Below are positions 26,971 through 39,332 of a stretch of 64,000 nt of DNA, piece after piece. The translations under genes and the position numbers were made by a program. The notes below the pieces were generated by a model. The model saw nothing but the letters and a program-made list of their open reading frames with translations, had not been told where the DNA came from and searched no databases. Source of the DNA: Vespa crabro. Its lineage: Eukaryota; Arthropoda; Insecta; Hymenoptera; Vespidae. The DNA is taken from assembly GCF_910589235.1 (NCBI RefSeq), contig NC_060967.1, forward strand, positions 2,960,938 to 3,024,937, read 5' to 3'. Positions within the stretch are counted from its first letter, which is position 1. Every line of letters begins with the position of its first letter.

Positions 26971-28492
26971 ATGATTTTATCATATTTATATAATATTATT
27001 AAATTTAAAAAATGCAGTCTTATTTTAATGATTGGACTTTTCATTTTATACGTAAATATAAATATAAATATAAATCTATCCATAGAGAGATTATGTGAAC
27101 TTCATAAATGTCCTGCATGCTATGGCATTTCTGAATGTAATTATATTAAAAATATAAATATTACATTGGACGATATATTTTCTTTAATTAATTATTTATT
27201 TGGAGTAAAAAATGTTTTTATGGGAAAATATTTCGAAACCAAAGTTGTATTGAAAAAATTAGCACATACGTCAGAATTGAAAGCATTTGATGAAATGCTT
27301 TGCGAAAATAAGAATTTACAATTTCTTTGTAAAAATGATTTGAAAATAAATAATCACAGTTCTCAAGTTGATTTTTATGAACTAGTTAAAAGAAAATTAA
27401 TCTCTAGTTTTACGCAAGATGATAATAGTCTTTTAAGGCTTTGTCCAAGTGATAGAAATATAGATACTCTTTTTCATAATTTATATGCTAAAAATAAAGA
27501 ATTGGAATCAAATAATTTTTATATTAATTTGTGGACATTGGTGACGATTAATCCAGAACCACTTTTGCTTCAGGTAATATGAAGTATATGTTTAATTAAA
27601 AATATATAGTACTTTGTAGTTTTTAGATATTACCTGAAAGCAAAGGATGGCCAGTTCCAAAATATTTAGGCTCTTGTGGAAGAATTATTGTTGAAGAATA
27701 TGTAGGATTACCAATTATAACTTATTATGATGCACCTTGGATTTATAGAGCAAAGATAGTTTCAAGTCTTTTAAATGCTGCATATATGTTTACGTTTAAG
27801 AATAAAGATTTCGGATTTTATTTGACTGATATTTCTATAGATAACATAGCAATTAATTCAGATGGCATTGCCAAATTTATTGATTTAGAAAATATCATTG
27901 TTGTTGATAAAAATATATTGGACAAAGGTAGTATATATAAATTTTCATTTTATAGAGTAATATTTTTCTTAAATAATTCTCTTTGTTAGATTCATAATTT
28001 CATATATATTTTAGATAAATCTGCAACATGGTATAAAATACAAGAGAATACGATTGATATTAATTGCTTAAATTGTTTTCCCTTCTCTTCTATAGATATT
28101 TGCAATCATCAATTAAGTGATCACAATTATTATGCTATTTGTCGGGTATGTTTATAAGTAATTATTTTCTAGATAATTTTACTGATTCAAAAATTTATTA
28201 CAGTAATACAATAGAAATATATAGATGTATAGTAAATTTTTAAATATTGCTGTTTATTATTTTATAGATCTTATTGTCACCAAAAACTAGTGATACTTTA
28301 ATTCCTGGTGGCTTTTTACATGACATACCTAATAATATTTTACAACAATATCCAAATTTGGAATATTTAATAAAGCAATGTGCTGTTTATGATCAATTAC
28401 AGAATCGAATTAATAAAGGACAACATCTTAAACTACTGTTAGATACTATCATAGAAAAAAATAATAAAATAGAGGTATATAATTTTATATAA
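26971..28492 (+). CDS. DIPK2-family divergent protein kinase-like secretory protein
   Basis: Member of the DIPK2A/C3orf58 family, divergent kinase-fold proteins of the Golgi or secretory pathway. Exons: 26971-27573, 27627-27927, 28015-28145, 28268-28492; phases agree, 419 residues (human DIPK2A 430). The open frame extends upstream only through non-ATG codons, so ATG 26971 is taken as the start. An N-terminal hydrophobic stretch (about 16-29) would act as signal anchor. Family marks are HKCPACYG at 45-52, the NPEPLLLQ segment, GWPVPKYLGSCGR, a kinase-like FYLTDISIDNIAI (catalytic-loop position) and IDLENIIVVDK (metal-binding position), then GGFLHDIPNNI. It is head-to-head with TANGO6 and tail-to-tail with the HRI-type kinase. 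DIPK2A and DIPK2B cannot be separated by eye. Confidence 0.92.
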
Positions 28493-28521
28493 ATATAATT
28501 AAAGAATTTTATATTTTATTA

Positions 28522-28527
28522 AATAAA
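28522..28527 (+). terminator. Poly(A) signal, DIPK2 gene
   Basis: AATAAA 30 bp after the DIPK2 stop codon. The convergent kinase gene has a minus-strand AATAAA at about 28713-28708. Confidence 0.5.
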
Positions 28528-28760
28528 AATAATAATTTCTACATTATGTATTTTTATTATATCTTTATGATTGTACTCTTTTTAATTATTGAATACAGTA
28601 ATAGAAAGACATTAGAAAAATGTAATATATAAAATAAATATATGTTATAATTATCTATTTATGAATGTACAAACGTTCGTTCATTCTATTGTACATAAAT
28701 ACTATCATTTATTTTCATAAAAAATTTTATTAATCACATACATATCAATTATAATAGCTT

Positions 28761-31412
28761 TTATTGGTTTTCTGATGGAGGTTCGGATTTAGTAATAAAT
28801 GCCTGCAGCATAGTGATTTTTTCTTGTAATTCTCTTATTGTATTATCTTTTTTGACAATATCATGTTTTAATTTCGCTATTACTACATCTTTATCTTCAG
28901 TTACATTTTGTAATAGTTCATCTGTCGATGGCCTTTTATTAGGATCTTTTTGTATTAATTGGCAAATTATATGAGCCTATACAATTGCAGTGTATTATTT
29001 ATAAAGATAGGAACATATATATAAAAAATATAATTTTAAATTATTCGAAGGATTTCAAATTTTACTTACCCATTTTGGGTGATTTTTAATTAATGATACT
29101 GGTAATTGGTCTTTTTTCAATTCATCAATAATACAACAAAGCTCCATTTGTGTTTTTGTATAAATTAATAGCTCTAACAGAACAATTCCTATACTGTATA
29201 TGTCACTCTGAAAACACAAAAACGAACAGATGAAAAAATAATTATAATTTATATATTTCATATTTATTTAGTTCTATATAAGATCTATCATAAATATATT
29301 TCTCTTCATTTGATTATTATACCTTTGGATTGCATTTTCCTTTCAATTGTTCAGGTGCTGCATACATATGTGTACCAAATACAGAATCATGATCTTTTCT
29401 TTGCAACGGGCAAGCTAAACCAAAATCCCCTAATTGGATTTGAAAATGTGCTGTTATGAATATATTGCTTGGCTATAATTCAGAGAAAAGTAATATTTTA
29501 ATATCTTCTTATTTGATGCATTAGTATATTCATTTTACCTTTATATCATGGTGTACCATTCCAAGAGAATGTATATGATCTACACCTTGAAGAATTTGTG
29601 TAAATATTGTAGTAATTGTTTGTTGTGAAGTAGAATCATCTCGTTCCTTTAACCACTGTTGTAACGTTTTATCACAAAGTGCCATTTGAATATATAAAGT
29701 TGCATAACAAGGGTCCTAAAATAAAATAATTTAAGTAAAATTTTTATCAAATTTAATATATTATTATATAAACATATGTTTAGTATTACTTAATAATACT
29801 AACCACTCGTGATTTATATTGATAAATTTGATTGTTAATATCACTACTAGATTCATCATTTGAGTCACTAACTATATAATTGGCATTACTTCTTGAATAA
29901 TCATTATTACTTTTACTGTTATTACTATTTCTAAATGATACAATATCTGAAGTATCTTCTGTACTGGTTGAACTACTTCGTTCGATTATTCTTTGTCCTA
30001 TAATATTAGTCAATGAATTGAGTTCAAGAAATCTTTCATTAATAATATCGTGACTTATTATATAACCACCTGCACTTCCACTCACATGTTTTTGAGCATT
30101 GTTCTCTATGTGAAAATACATACCAGTTTTGTAAAATGCTTCTTTATCGGATTTTAACGAAATATCTTGTCCGCAGTTTTCTTTACTGTTGCTACTATTA
30201 GAAATCAATTGACTATTGTTATTAAAATTATTATTTTTACATGATTGATGAGATATATTTCTTCTTGCTCTATGTTTTGAAAAATGGCTCTTGCTTCGTT
30301 CATTCTCTACATTTGGTAAACTTGGAACAGTGGTTGTTACTAATGTAGGCTCTATCCAAGCAGTCTTATAAGCAACTATATTCATATGATTTAATTTGGC
30401 AAGACTTTTGACTTCTTCAAGGTGTTGCTTTATAGTACTCACATGTCCAGATTGTACAATTATTTTTTTCACTGCATATTCAATACCATCCAGACGATGT
30501 AATGCTTTATATACATTACCAAATCCACCACCGCCAATAAAACTTATTTCATGAAATTCTCTACGATAGCGTGACCATTCAGCCATCAGACAACTATATC
30601 ATAAAGTTTGATAATTAACATTAATAATTTTATTGCACTGTGCAACACATTTAGATTTAAAAAAAATTAAAAAATGAATGCTAATTTACCTAGGAACATT
30701 CAAAGGATGTTCACTGCCAGTAGCAGTGCGTGCAAGTGCAACTAATCTGTATAATGCATGTTGAAATTGACCTCTAATATCTTCCAATTCCATTGAATTA
30801 TAAGAAGTATCAATTAGTCCTATTTCATGAAGCCTATCACATATCTCTGCAAAATCAAATATAATTATATCATAAATTATAATGCATTTTTATAATATTC
30901 TTTTCATATTATTTATTTTATAGAATATTTTTATAAATTACTAAAATAAAGTTTATTCCTTCGAACAGTATCGCCTTCAAACATTGTACATATCTGTTTA
31001 ATTAGTGATTCAATTAGAAGACTAATAGAAGAAGTAGCTGCAGGAATAATTTGTTCATTGTTTTGAGTTTCAGATCTGCTGTCCCATCGAATTGTTGTCT
31101 TGGTATTATTACCTATTATAAAATATTCTTCATTTTATAATCAATTTATACATTAAATTAAATGTATTAGATAAAATTGAAAGAAAAATTATTAACATTT
31201 CTTCAAGTATAAACTAAAAATAAAGACAACAAAATATCTCGAAATTCATTAACTGAAAATATTAATATAAAAGTTAATTCGAAGAATATTATTCTACGAA
31301 AGATTTAAAAATGAGCGGGCTAATGGAGGTTAAGTTATTTACCTCTGTCAAATTTTGTTATGGTCATTAAATTTGACCAGGGATTATTATCTGGCACTGC
31401 TTTACGTTCCAT
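28761..31412 (-). CDS. EIF2AK1: HRI-type eIF2-alpha kinase
   Basis: Serine/threonine kinase of the heme-regulated inhibitor class, which phosphorylates eIF2-alpha Ser51 to dampen translation during heme, oxidative or mitochondrial stress. Exons: 31412-31343, 31112-30942, 30846-30690, 30593-29804, 29715-29539, 29472-29323, 29207-29070, 28976-28761; phases agree, 622 residues (human 630). Seen: glycine loop GGGGFGNVY (153-161), AVKK lysine 175, AYKTAWIE as in HRI, a long Ser/Asn-rich kinase insert typical of eIF2-alpha kinases, DFG 471-473, activation segment GTHMYAAPEQL, and a C-terminal coiled coil. The HRD triad reads His-His-Asp (451-453). There is no GCN2 RWD domain and no PERK signal peptide. 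The heme-binding region was not verified. Confidence 0.92.
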
Positions 31413-31864
31413 ATTTTAACCATGGATAAATATCTCTTCAAAAAATATTTATTTTACGTTTTATTAAACGATTACATTCTGGAACAAGAAATTGCAATGC
31501 AATGTCTAAAACATTACAAGAGTTGTTGGCCCGCCAATAATGATTTTATTTAAATTCACTATTGTCAGATACGTGTATCTGAAACCTTGATTATCAATTG
31601 CATTCATAATAAGTTCAGCATAATATCACGATAACATAATAAATATTGATAAATAATAAAATCACATAATAATAAAATCATACCAATAAATAATATTAAA
31701 CATATTGGTTCCTTTATTGTACTTACAATGAATTTTTATTATCAGCCAATTGCAGCACAATTGCAGCCATTAATTCCCCAAAATAGGCGATCTATTTTCC
31801 TGATAACTTTTCTTTTTATAAGCGATACATTACTTTTTTCTGTTTATCTTAAAATAAATTATTA

Positions 31865-31914
<50 letters not shown>

Positions 31915-32734
31915 TTACAGATTTACTTCATTCAAGATGAATGGAAAGTGTTCTTTACATTTGGACAAACTTTGTATAGTCATTATTTCAGAATGCATAG
32001 TCATTACCTAAGGCGATTTAGAATCCATAAAAAAATGTAGAATACAATTACAAGAATGACAGCGCTTGGAAATCATATATGTATATGATTATTATGTTAT
32101 CTTCAGAAAACACAGAATGCTGAAACATTATGAAATGGATCTCAACAATTAGAAAAAATCTATATAATTATAAAATATAAATAATTAAGAAAATATTACT
32201 TTAAGAATTAATTTAGATATAAAGGTAATTGTACATTTTCTTGAAGCATTTCCTAATAATAAATATATGTATTATATTACACTTTAACAATCCATAACAT
32301 AATATTACTGTAAGTTATATTACAACCTATATGATGAAATGAGCAATATTTATAAATTTGTTAAATTATTTTAAAAACTAGTAATTTTATTTTGAAATAA
32401 CTTCCTAATGAACACAAATAGTAGATTCACCAAAGTACTTCAAAATCCTTAGGTCCGTATTCAAGATAAAATTGCTAATATATAAGAGTTTCTCATGTAA
32501 TAATATAGAATGTAACAAATATCAAATTGTATTAACATATAGAAATATGTATATAATAAAAACGTTTTCAAGGTAATTTAACAAAAAAAGTATTAATAAA
32601 ACTAAATTAAATTAAAATCAATGTTACTTATTCACTTCCTACTTCGTAACAACTTCTAATTTCCCCTAAATTTCTACTAGAAATGTAAAGTATGTCTATC
32701 TCAAAAGCAAATCTACGTAACAAGATCAGACGAT
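31413..32734. other. Intergenic region upstream of the HRI-type kinase
   Basis: No coding exon recognised. AT-rich, with a (TA)n microsatellite at about 31868-31910. The first 150 bases probably contain the kinase promoter. Confidence 0.6.
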
Positions 32735-33860
32735 GTACGATTTTAGTAAGTTATATTCTCCTGTTAAAAAATCAAAATTACAGGTACCGCAAAAATTTTC
32801 CCGTAAAACTGGAGTGCTAACAGGATCACATGACGCTCGAAGAGGAGGCACATTCTCGCGTACTATCCCTTGGTAAGTCATATTCTTCTGTTCAAGAATT
32901 CAAATTACAGGGACCGCGAAATTTTTCCCGTAAAACTGGATTTGTAACAGAATTATAGAACTTGCCAAGAGGTGGCACGCGAGAATGTGCTACCTCCTGG
33001 TAAGTTATATTCTCCTGTTCAAGAATCCAAATTACAGGGACCGCGAAATTTTTCCCGTAAAACTGGATTTGTAACACAATTATAGAACTTGCCAAGAGGT
33101 GGCACGCGAGAATGTGCTACCTCCTTGTAAGTTATATTCTTCTGTTCAAGAATCCAAATTATAGGAACCGCGTAAATTTTTCCCGTAAAACTGGAATTGT
33201 AACAGGATCACATGACGCTCGAAGAGGTGGCACGCGAGACTGTGCCACCGCCTTGTAATTTTTGTTCTCCTGTTCATAAATCCAAATTACAGGTACCGCA
33301 AAAATTTTCCCAGTAAAACTGGAGTGGTAACAGGATTATCGGACTTGCGAAGAGGTAGCACGTTCTCGCATACTACCTCTTGGTTAGTTATATTCTCCTG
33401 ATCAAAAATCCAAATTACAGGGACCGCGTAAGTTTTTCCCGTAAAACTGAATTTGTTACAGGATAATATGACTTCCAAAGATGTAGCATGTTTTCGCGTA
33501 GTATCGCCTGCTATGTTATAATGTGCTGTTCAGAAATCCAAATTATGGAAAGCGTGGAAAGTTTTCATGCAAGTTTTAATTTGTAACATGATCATGTGTC
33601 GTGCAAAGCGGTGGCACGCGGAATTGTGCCGTCCATTGCAGGTATGTTAAATTTTTTTGTTCAAAAATCCTCCGTGGAAATGTTTACCGCCCATTTGAAT
33701 TTGTAATAGGATTATCACATGCCAGGCAAGAGAGTTGGTTGGAAAGTCAGTTCCTGAAATGTATACTAATATATCCTGTTATAAGTTTCGAATCACGGAT
33801 AGAATGCGAAAATTATTTCCCGAAAGTTTGGGTTTGTAACAAAATCACAAAGATTTTCAG
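32735..33860. repeat. 127-bp tandem array with internal hairpins
   Basis: About nine head-to-tail copies. The element CCCGTAAAACTGGA, or its variant, begins at 32800, 32927, 33054, 33182, 33309 and 33438, a spacing of 127-129 bp. More diverged copies follow near 33567, 33689 and 33820. Each unit contains a run like GTTATATTCTCCTGTTCAAG, the TTACAGG-ACCGCG segment, and an inverted repeat of the form GAGGTGGCAC - 8 bases - GTGCTACCTC. Copies 2 and 3 are almost identical, while both edges decay, as expected for a minisatellite homogenised in its centre. Short minus-strand open frames across it are periodic and not taken as genes. Confidence 0.9.
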
Positions 33861-34900
33861 GAAAGTAGTAGTAGTAGAGAAGTATGGCACATAAAAACGA
33901 TTATTAAGTAAAGAAATTTTTTTGTTTAGTTGGTACGATTCGAAATCGTAATTGACGTTGTAATTCGTACGCATGTGTTATGCCACTATATCCAATGTTT
34001 TCCTTTTGTAATGAAGCTTAAAACTCCTATTTGTGTTAAACTTTTCTTATTTTCGAAAATTCTTTTCTTGTCGTATTTATTTTATTTCTCACGTATTTTA
34101 TCTACTTCTGTTATTTTAGTTTTAAATTATTCACATTCTTGTTTATTTTATTCGTATTTTTGTTATTTTCGTTTTCTTTAAATAATATATAGAAAGTACA
34201 TTGTATTCGATAATTATACAGATATTTGCTATATCGTATGAACTACATTTTATTATATTACAGTATAATACAATACAAATTAAAATATAAATAGTATGTA
34301 AGATACTGTAATATAAAATATAATATTGAATTGATCGGAAACTTCGTGCCGATTTTGTCTTTATGCCATCAATCAAAAATCGGCATGAATTTTTCGGACA
34401 ACTCCATACAATTTTTTATATTTTACAATAATATGTAATTTTATATAATACAAAATATATTTTATTAGATATGTATTATTTTTTTAAGTACAAAATGTTT
34501 TAATGTTTTAAAAATTCTTAAACATATATTTATGAAAATATCTATAGAAAGTACCTAATAAAATAATTAACTTTAACGTAATTAATATATCCATATATAT
34601 TAGTAAAAAACTGATTTTTTTAACACTCTTAGTGTTATTTAAAGGTTGTATTACGTTGGAAAGTATAATAGTATAAGGTATGGTAGTAAATTAAAAAAGT
34701 TTTTAATAAAAGAGTTTTTAATATCTAATGAACAATAGTTTCTCTCTTTTTATTCAACTAATACCACTATTGTTACATGTTCTTATTGTAATCCGAGAAT
34801 TTTTGCGATAGATTTCACGAAGAAAATTTATGGCTGCAGTAATCTCATCTTCTTTTTATTTTCTTATTTCATCTTTAACAATTCATAATACGATTCCATA
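33861..34900. other. Intergenic region between tandem array and odorant receptors
   Basis: AT-rich; no coding exon or receptor pseudogene recognised. Holds the 47-bp stem-loop listed separately and a minus-strand AATAAA at about 34860-34855, a likely poly(A) signal for the first odorant receptor. Confidence 0.5.
34343..34389. repeat. Stem-loop (14-bp arms, 19-base loop)
   Basis: Left arm TTCGTGCCGATTTT (34343-34356) and right arm AAAATCGGCATGAA (34376-34389) are reverse complements with one G-to-A difference. Could be a regulatory hairpin or a relic of a small inverted-repeat element. No terminal duplication was noticed. Confidence 0.6.
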
Positions 34901-35341
34901 TTATTCTTTTCCAAGTACTGCTCTCAATGTAGTGAAATAAGAGAAAGATGAAGTTAAGTACTGAAAATACATCCAACATATATTAATATTTTTATTGTTA
35001 TTAACTTTTCTATACATATTTGTTATACAATAATTAAAAAGAGATAAGATTTTAATTATAAATTGTATATTTACTGTAGCATAATATTGAAGACACAATG
35101 GTATTTTCAGTTTCCCAATATGAATTGTTTCAAATTTTTGCGATCTGATGATACATTGCACAAGATTTCTTCTTATACGAGGATTACATTTCAACCAGTT
35201 GGAATTATATACATCCCAGGAGATATTACTGCTCTAGACAAAATAATACAAAGTTCTATGATGAATATAACCACAAGCACAATAAATTTGTATGTACATA
35301 ATATTTGTATGTACGTAACATTGTATATAGATATATACAAA

Positions 35342-35412
<71 letters not shown>

Positions 35413-35577
35413 CTGGAAAAGCTTACTGTATTTATTAAATTATCTGCGGGCCAAGCAGAAATCAGAAGTTCTGTACTGGCCACACACACAATGAAGACAT
35501 ATTGAATCTTCACTGCCATTGGTTGTTGCTATTGTTAAGAAAAGAAATTAATTATAATATATAAGTAATTTTATATT

Positions 35578-35632
<55 letters not shown>

Positions 35633-36924
35633 AATATTAGTTTTTTTATAATAAAATAATACGTATATGATAGGTAATAAAAGATAATATAAAAAAAATA
35701 TTATATTACTGTTCTTTAGCTTACATCGACGATATTTAAACCAGCAAAGATAGTACCTAATGTAGTTGTTAGTACGATAATTAAAATCAAATGCAAAATA
35801 ACATTTTTAGTCTCAGATGCATACCTGAAAGATGATCAGGACTTTTTCCTTAAGCAATACAATGTCATGTTTGCGTTTATTACCTGAGTATTTCCTGATG
35901 TTTCTTTAAGCAAAAATTCAATTCTTCCACATTTCTAAATTCTCTGATATCCTTTGATAAAACTTCGAATTTTGCACCGATATACCAGAGAAGAGCAGCA
36001 AGTAGACAATCAATACACATGCCAGTCGAGGCTTGTAAACCTGCTAAGGTTTGATGAAGAAAGATTATTTCACGAATTGGTGAATAATTCACAGAAAAAG
36101 GATATTTAGCATTAGTCGGAAATCTTTGGGATGTGTATAGTGGACTACAGATAATGACGATTGCTGTTAAATAACATAAAGTCGTGTAAAGTGTGTGAAT
36201 GTATTTGCATTTATCTATGTATCTTTCAAATTCAACTTTTTCCCGACTAGTTTTAATTTTGCAAGAGTTTTCAAAGTCGAAGAGCAAAGACTGAAAAAGG
36301 AAAAAAAAAATTATATAATTAGAAAATTTTTAATGAATTAGTGATTATATCAGTGGTACAATAAGTCATACATATTTTATTTCTTTTTTTTTTTTTTTTG
36401 TTTAATATTTCGAGTTTGAATAACATATTCAACAAATATTCTTTTATAACGAGACATGAAGATAGAAAAATATTAAATATATATTTAAAAATTATAATTG
36501 ATTATGTAATTAAATAAGTTCAGAATAATAATAGCACATGTCTTTTAAGATTACAATTGACTTAGGCCACTTTTATAATCACCAGCTTTATTAATAAGAA
36601 GACATACGACAAAAATTGATTATGATAACTTACTTGTAATCGAGAACGTTCAAGACGGCAGAATATCATTTTAAAAGTGATCTGTGTGACAGCACAAGAC
36701 AAACAGATCGACTTGGTCATGCCAATGGAATCATTACGATTCTCATAAATAGCATTTATCAATGGAAATAAAAGGAATAAATTGTTGATAAAAAGGACGT
36801 ACCAAGAGAATTCAAATAAAATGATATGAGAACGTTTTGCCTTTGGTGAAGGTGGCCAACAGGCAGATAAGATAACACTGGCTTTTAAAAAGAGAATAGC
36901 CCTTTCTGCAGGTATTTTAAACAT
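34901..36924 (-). CDS. Odorant receptor (7tm_6 family), copy 1
   Basis: Ligand-binding subunit of the insect odorant-gated channel, expected to pair with Orco in sensory dendrites. Exons from 5' to 3': 36924-36634, 36290-35884, 35824-35725, 35528-35427, 35233-35075, 34960-34901; phases agree, 372 residues. Seven hydrophobic segments are spread along the protein in the insect OR pattern, with no signal peptide (the family is inverted, N-terminus inside). Family marks are WPPSPK near the N-terminus, KKHQEILRYA in the third exon junction, an ELLISAWPADNL segment, and the C-terminal signature SSFSYFTTLRAVL. The intron before the last exons carries a long (TA)n repeat. The exon plan is nearly identical to the two genes upstream, which indicates tandem duplication. 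No stops or frameshifts. Confidence 0.92.
35347..35411. repeat. (TA)n microsatellite in an odorant-receptor intron
   Basis: Long TA run directly after the donor of exon 4 of receptor copy 1. A second run fills about 35581-35629 in the preceding intron. Confidence 0.9.
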
Positions 36925-37607
36925 CGTTTAAAACTCTTCTTGTTACAACGTTTATAGAAATACTACTTCATTTCTCTCATGATACTTCCTTCTGTGAAGG
37001 GAAATGATTCATTAATAATCTTCAGACGAGTAGATTGAAAGACTGACTGACTGATACGTTAACTCCTCTTTTGAATAAATCATAATTTCCTTCCAATGTT
37101 TCACATCCAATCATTTGCTTTGAAATTATATCTTTCAATGATAATAAGTAAGTACATACGTTAGGTGTACATTTGTATTGATTTTTTTACTTTAAGTACA
37201 GACTATCGTCCATCGTGAAATATTATTTTACTTTATATGGAAGAAAAGAAAAAAGGGTTGAACCTTCATCGAGTTTCCCTTTACATCGAGTAAAATGTAT
37301 TGTTAGAGAGCGAATGGAACGTAAGAAAGATATATTAAAAAGAAACACTTCTGTGTGTATTGAAGAAAAATTATTGGATTATATACGATCTGTTTTAACT
37401 TATATATAACGTAAGTACTTATATTTAAAAGTACGTAAGAAAAATATTGCTTTCTTCATTATTCATGATATTACTGTGTACAATTTTTTTTCAATTATGA
37501 TAATAAATAATATTTTATTGAACTATTATGTATATATTGCTATAATGATTGATGTAATATCAAATATTATTTCTATGTTGAAAAACTTTCATAAGAGAAA
37601 ATTTCTT
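36925..37607. other. Intergenic region between odorant receptors 1 and 2
   Basis: Promoter-side of copy 1 and 3' side of copy 2. An open frame at 37215-37409 begins with MKYYFTLYGRKEKRVE but has no recognisable homology and no splice partners, so it is not called. Confidence 0.5.
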
Positions 37608-38026
37608 TTATGAAATTCCTGTGTCACTATCACTGAGCATAGCTCGTAATGCGGTGAAGTACGAAAACGATGTTGATAAGAACTGAAATTATATATAACA
37701 TATTAAAAATCATTTTATACTAATTCTATATATGCCTATATAATATTTGACAAATTATTGATATATATATTTTTTTTTAATATTATACACATTAAATATT
37801 TCATTCTTTTCTTATTTAAATGTTCATACCGATGCATAATATTGTAAGGATAATGGTGGAAGTACGCTTCCTATACGAACGCTTTCGGCTTTCTGCGATC
37901 TCAAAATACATTGTAACAATGTTTTCCTCGTTTTTGGTTCAACTAATAACCAATTTGAATAATAAACACCCCAAGAAATATTCGAACTCTGAAAGAAAAT
38001 GAAACAAAATATTTTACATTATTTTA

Positions 38027-38064
<38 letters not shown>

Positions 38065-39332
38065 GTGTAAGTAAATAATATAATAAATAAGTAAAATACC
38101 ATGGTAATTAGATTGTCTGCTGGCCAAGCACAAATAAAAAGTTCAGCACTTGCACTAATTACTATAACAACGTATTGAATCTTAACGATTAATGATTGTT
38201 TCTGTCATTAAGAACATTTTAAAAATTAGTTGATATATAAGTAAAATTATAAAAATTGGAATTACTTACACTGACGATATTTAAACCACCAAAAATAATG
38301 ACTACGTTCGTCGTTGTGACGATAGTTAGGATCAAATACTTCACTACATATTTTACTTGCTCTGTATATCTAAAACGATTCTATTATTAAAATTACGTTA
38401 ATATAAATATTATTTATGTTATTTACTAAGTTTACCAAAAATTTTTGTCAACTTAGCACATAATTAATTTAAATAATGACTTTTCAAATTGTTATTTTCA
38501 TTTACTTAAAAAATAGATAGAATTTTTTAATAGACCTGATCATTCGTTAAATTACCTAATAATATCTTGATGTTTTTTCAAGCAAGTATTTAGTTCATTC
38601 TCATTTTTAATTCTTTTCAATTTCTCTGCTAAAATTTCATACTTAGCACCAACATACCAAAGAAGAAGAGCAACTTGACAATCGATAGTCAAACCAGCAG
38701 AAGCTTGGAATCCAACTAAAGTTTGATGTAAAAAAATGATTTCTTTTATGGGATGACGTTCTGTTTGAAAGGGATATTTCGCATCAGTAGGAAAATTCTG
38801 ATTAGTATATAAAGGACCACAAATGATGATGACAGCAGTCAGATAACAGCCCATTGTATAAGTCACATGTACAAATTTGCATCTTTCAACAGTTCGTTGA
38901 AGTATCGATCTTTCTTGATCGTCAGCATTATTGCAAAAATTGTCCATTTCAAAGAACAATCCCTAAAACAAAATTACTAAGAAATCAAAATACAAGCTAT
39001 GTATAGGATTTAATCAAAAATTCATATTCATTTCGTACTTGAAATTGAGTACGTTGAAGCCGACAGAATATCATCTTGAGAAGAACTTGAACAACAGCAC
39101 AAAATAAGCAAATAGATTTGCTCATGACGACGTAATTATCTCGTAAAACATAAAGTGCATTTAACAATGGAAATAAAAGAAACAATCCACTCGCAAAAAG
39201 TGCGTACCATGAGAAATCAAAAATAAGTATTCGAAATTTCGTTGCTGTTGGTGATGGTGGCCAAGATGAAGCCAATCCAACGCTGAGCTTTGTAAAGAGA
39301 AAAGCTGCTTCTGGCGACGCCTTCAATAACAT
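37608..39332 (-). CDS. Odorant receptor (7tm_6 family), copy 2
   Basis: Tandem paralog of the previous receptor. Exons from 5' to 3': 39332-39039, 38962-38556, 38369-38270, 38201-38100, 37988-37830, 37682-37608; phases agree, 378 residues, no lesions. Exons 2 to 5 are 407, 100, 102 and 159 bp, exactly as in copy 1. Conserved positions include KASPEAAFLF and SSWPPSPTATK at the N-terminus, FLHQTLVGFQASAG, KKHQDIIRYTEQVK, ICAWPADNLITM, SSNISWGVYYSNW and FLSTSFSYFTALRAML. The most variable parts are the N-terminal third and the extreme C-terminus, where ligand specificity and sequence drift are usual. Presumed to be expressed in antennal neurons together with Orco. Confidence 0.92.
38034..38062. 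repeat. (AT)n microsatellite
   Basis: Short AT run in the fourth intron of odorant-receptor copy 2, the same intron position as the long TA repeat of copy 1. Confidence 0.85.

Noticed and set aside
32892..33478. Minus-strand open frames across the 127-bp array, possibly a repetitive protein
   Set aside because: The peptides repeat with the DNA period, frames break between units, and the hairpins and splice-like motifs argue for a satellite and not a gene.
33601..33894. 97-residue plus-strand open frame at the end of the tandem array
   Set aside because: It overlaps degenerate repeat units and has no recognisable domain.
35256..35519. Tyrosine-isoleucine-rich open frames over TA repeats (also near 9060, 22270, 31870, 42250, 61500)
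   Set aside because: These are translations of TA microsatellites with no independent coding evidence. Only the flanking odorant-receptor exon at 35528-35427 is real.
37215..37409. 64-residue open frame between odorant receptors 1 and 2
   Set aside because: No similarity to receptor exons on either strand and no splice sites of the right phase.
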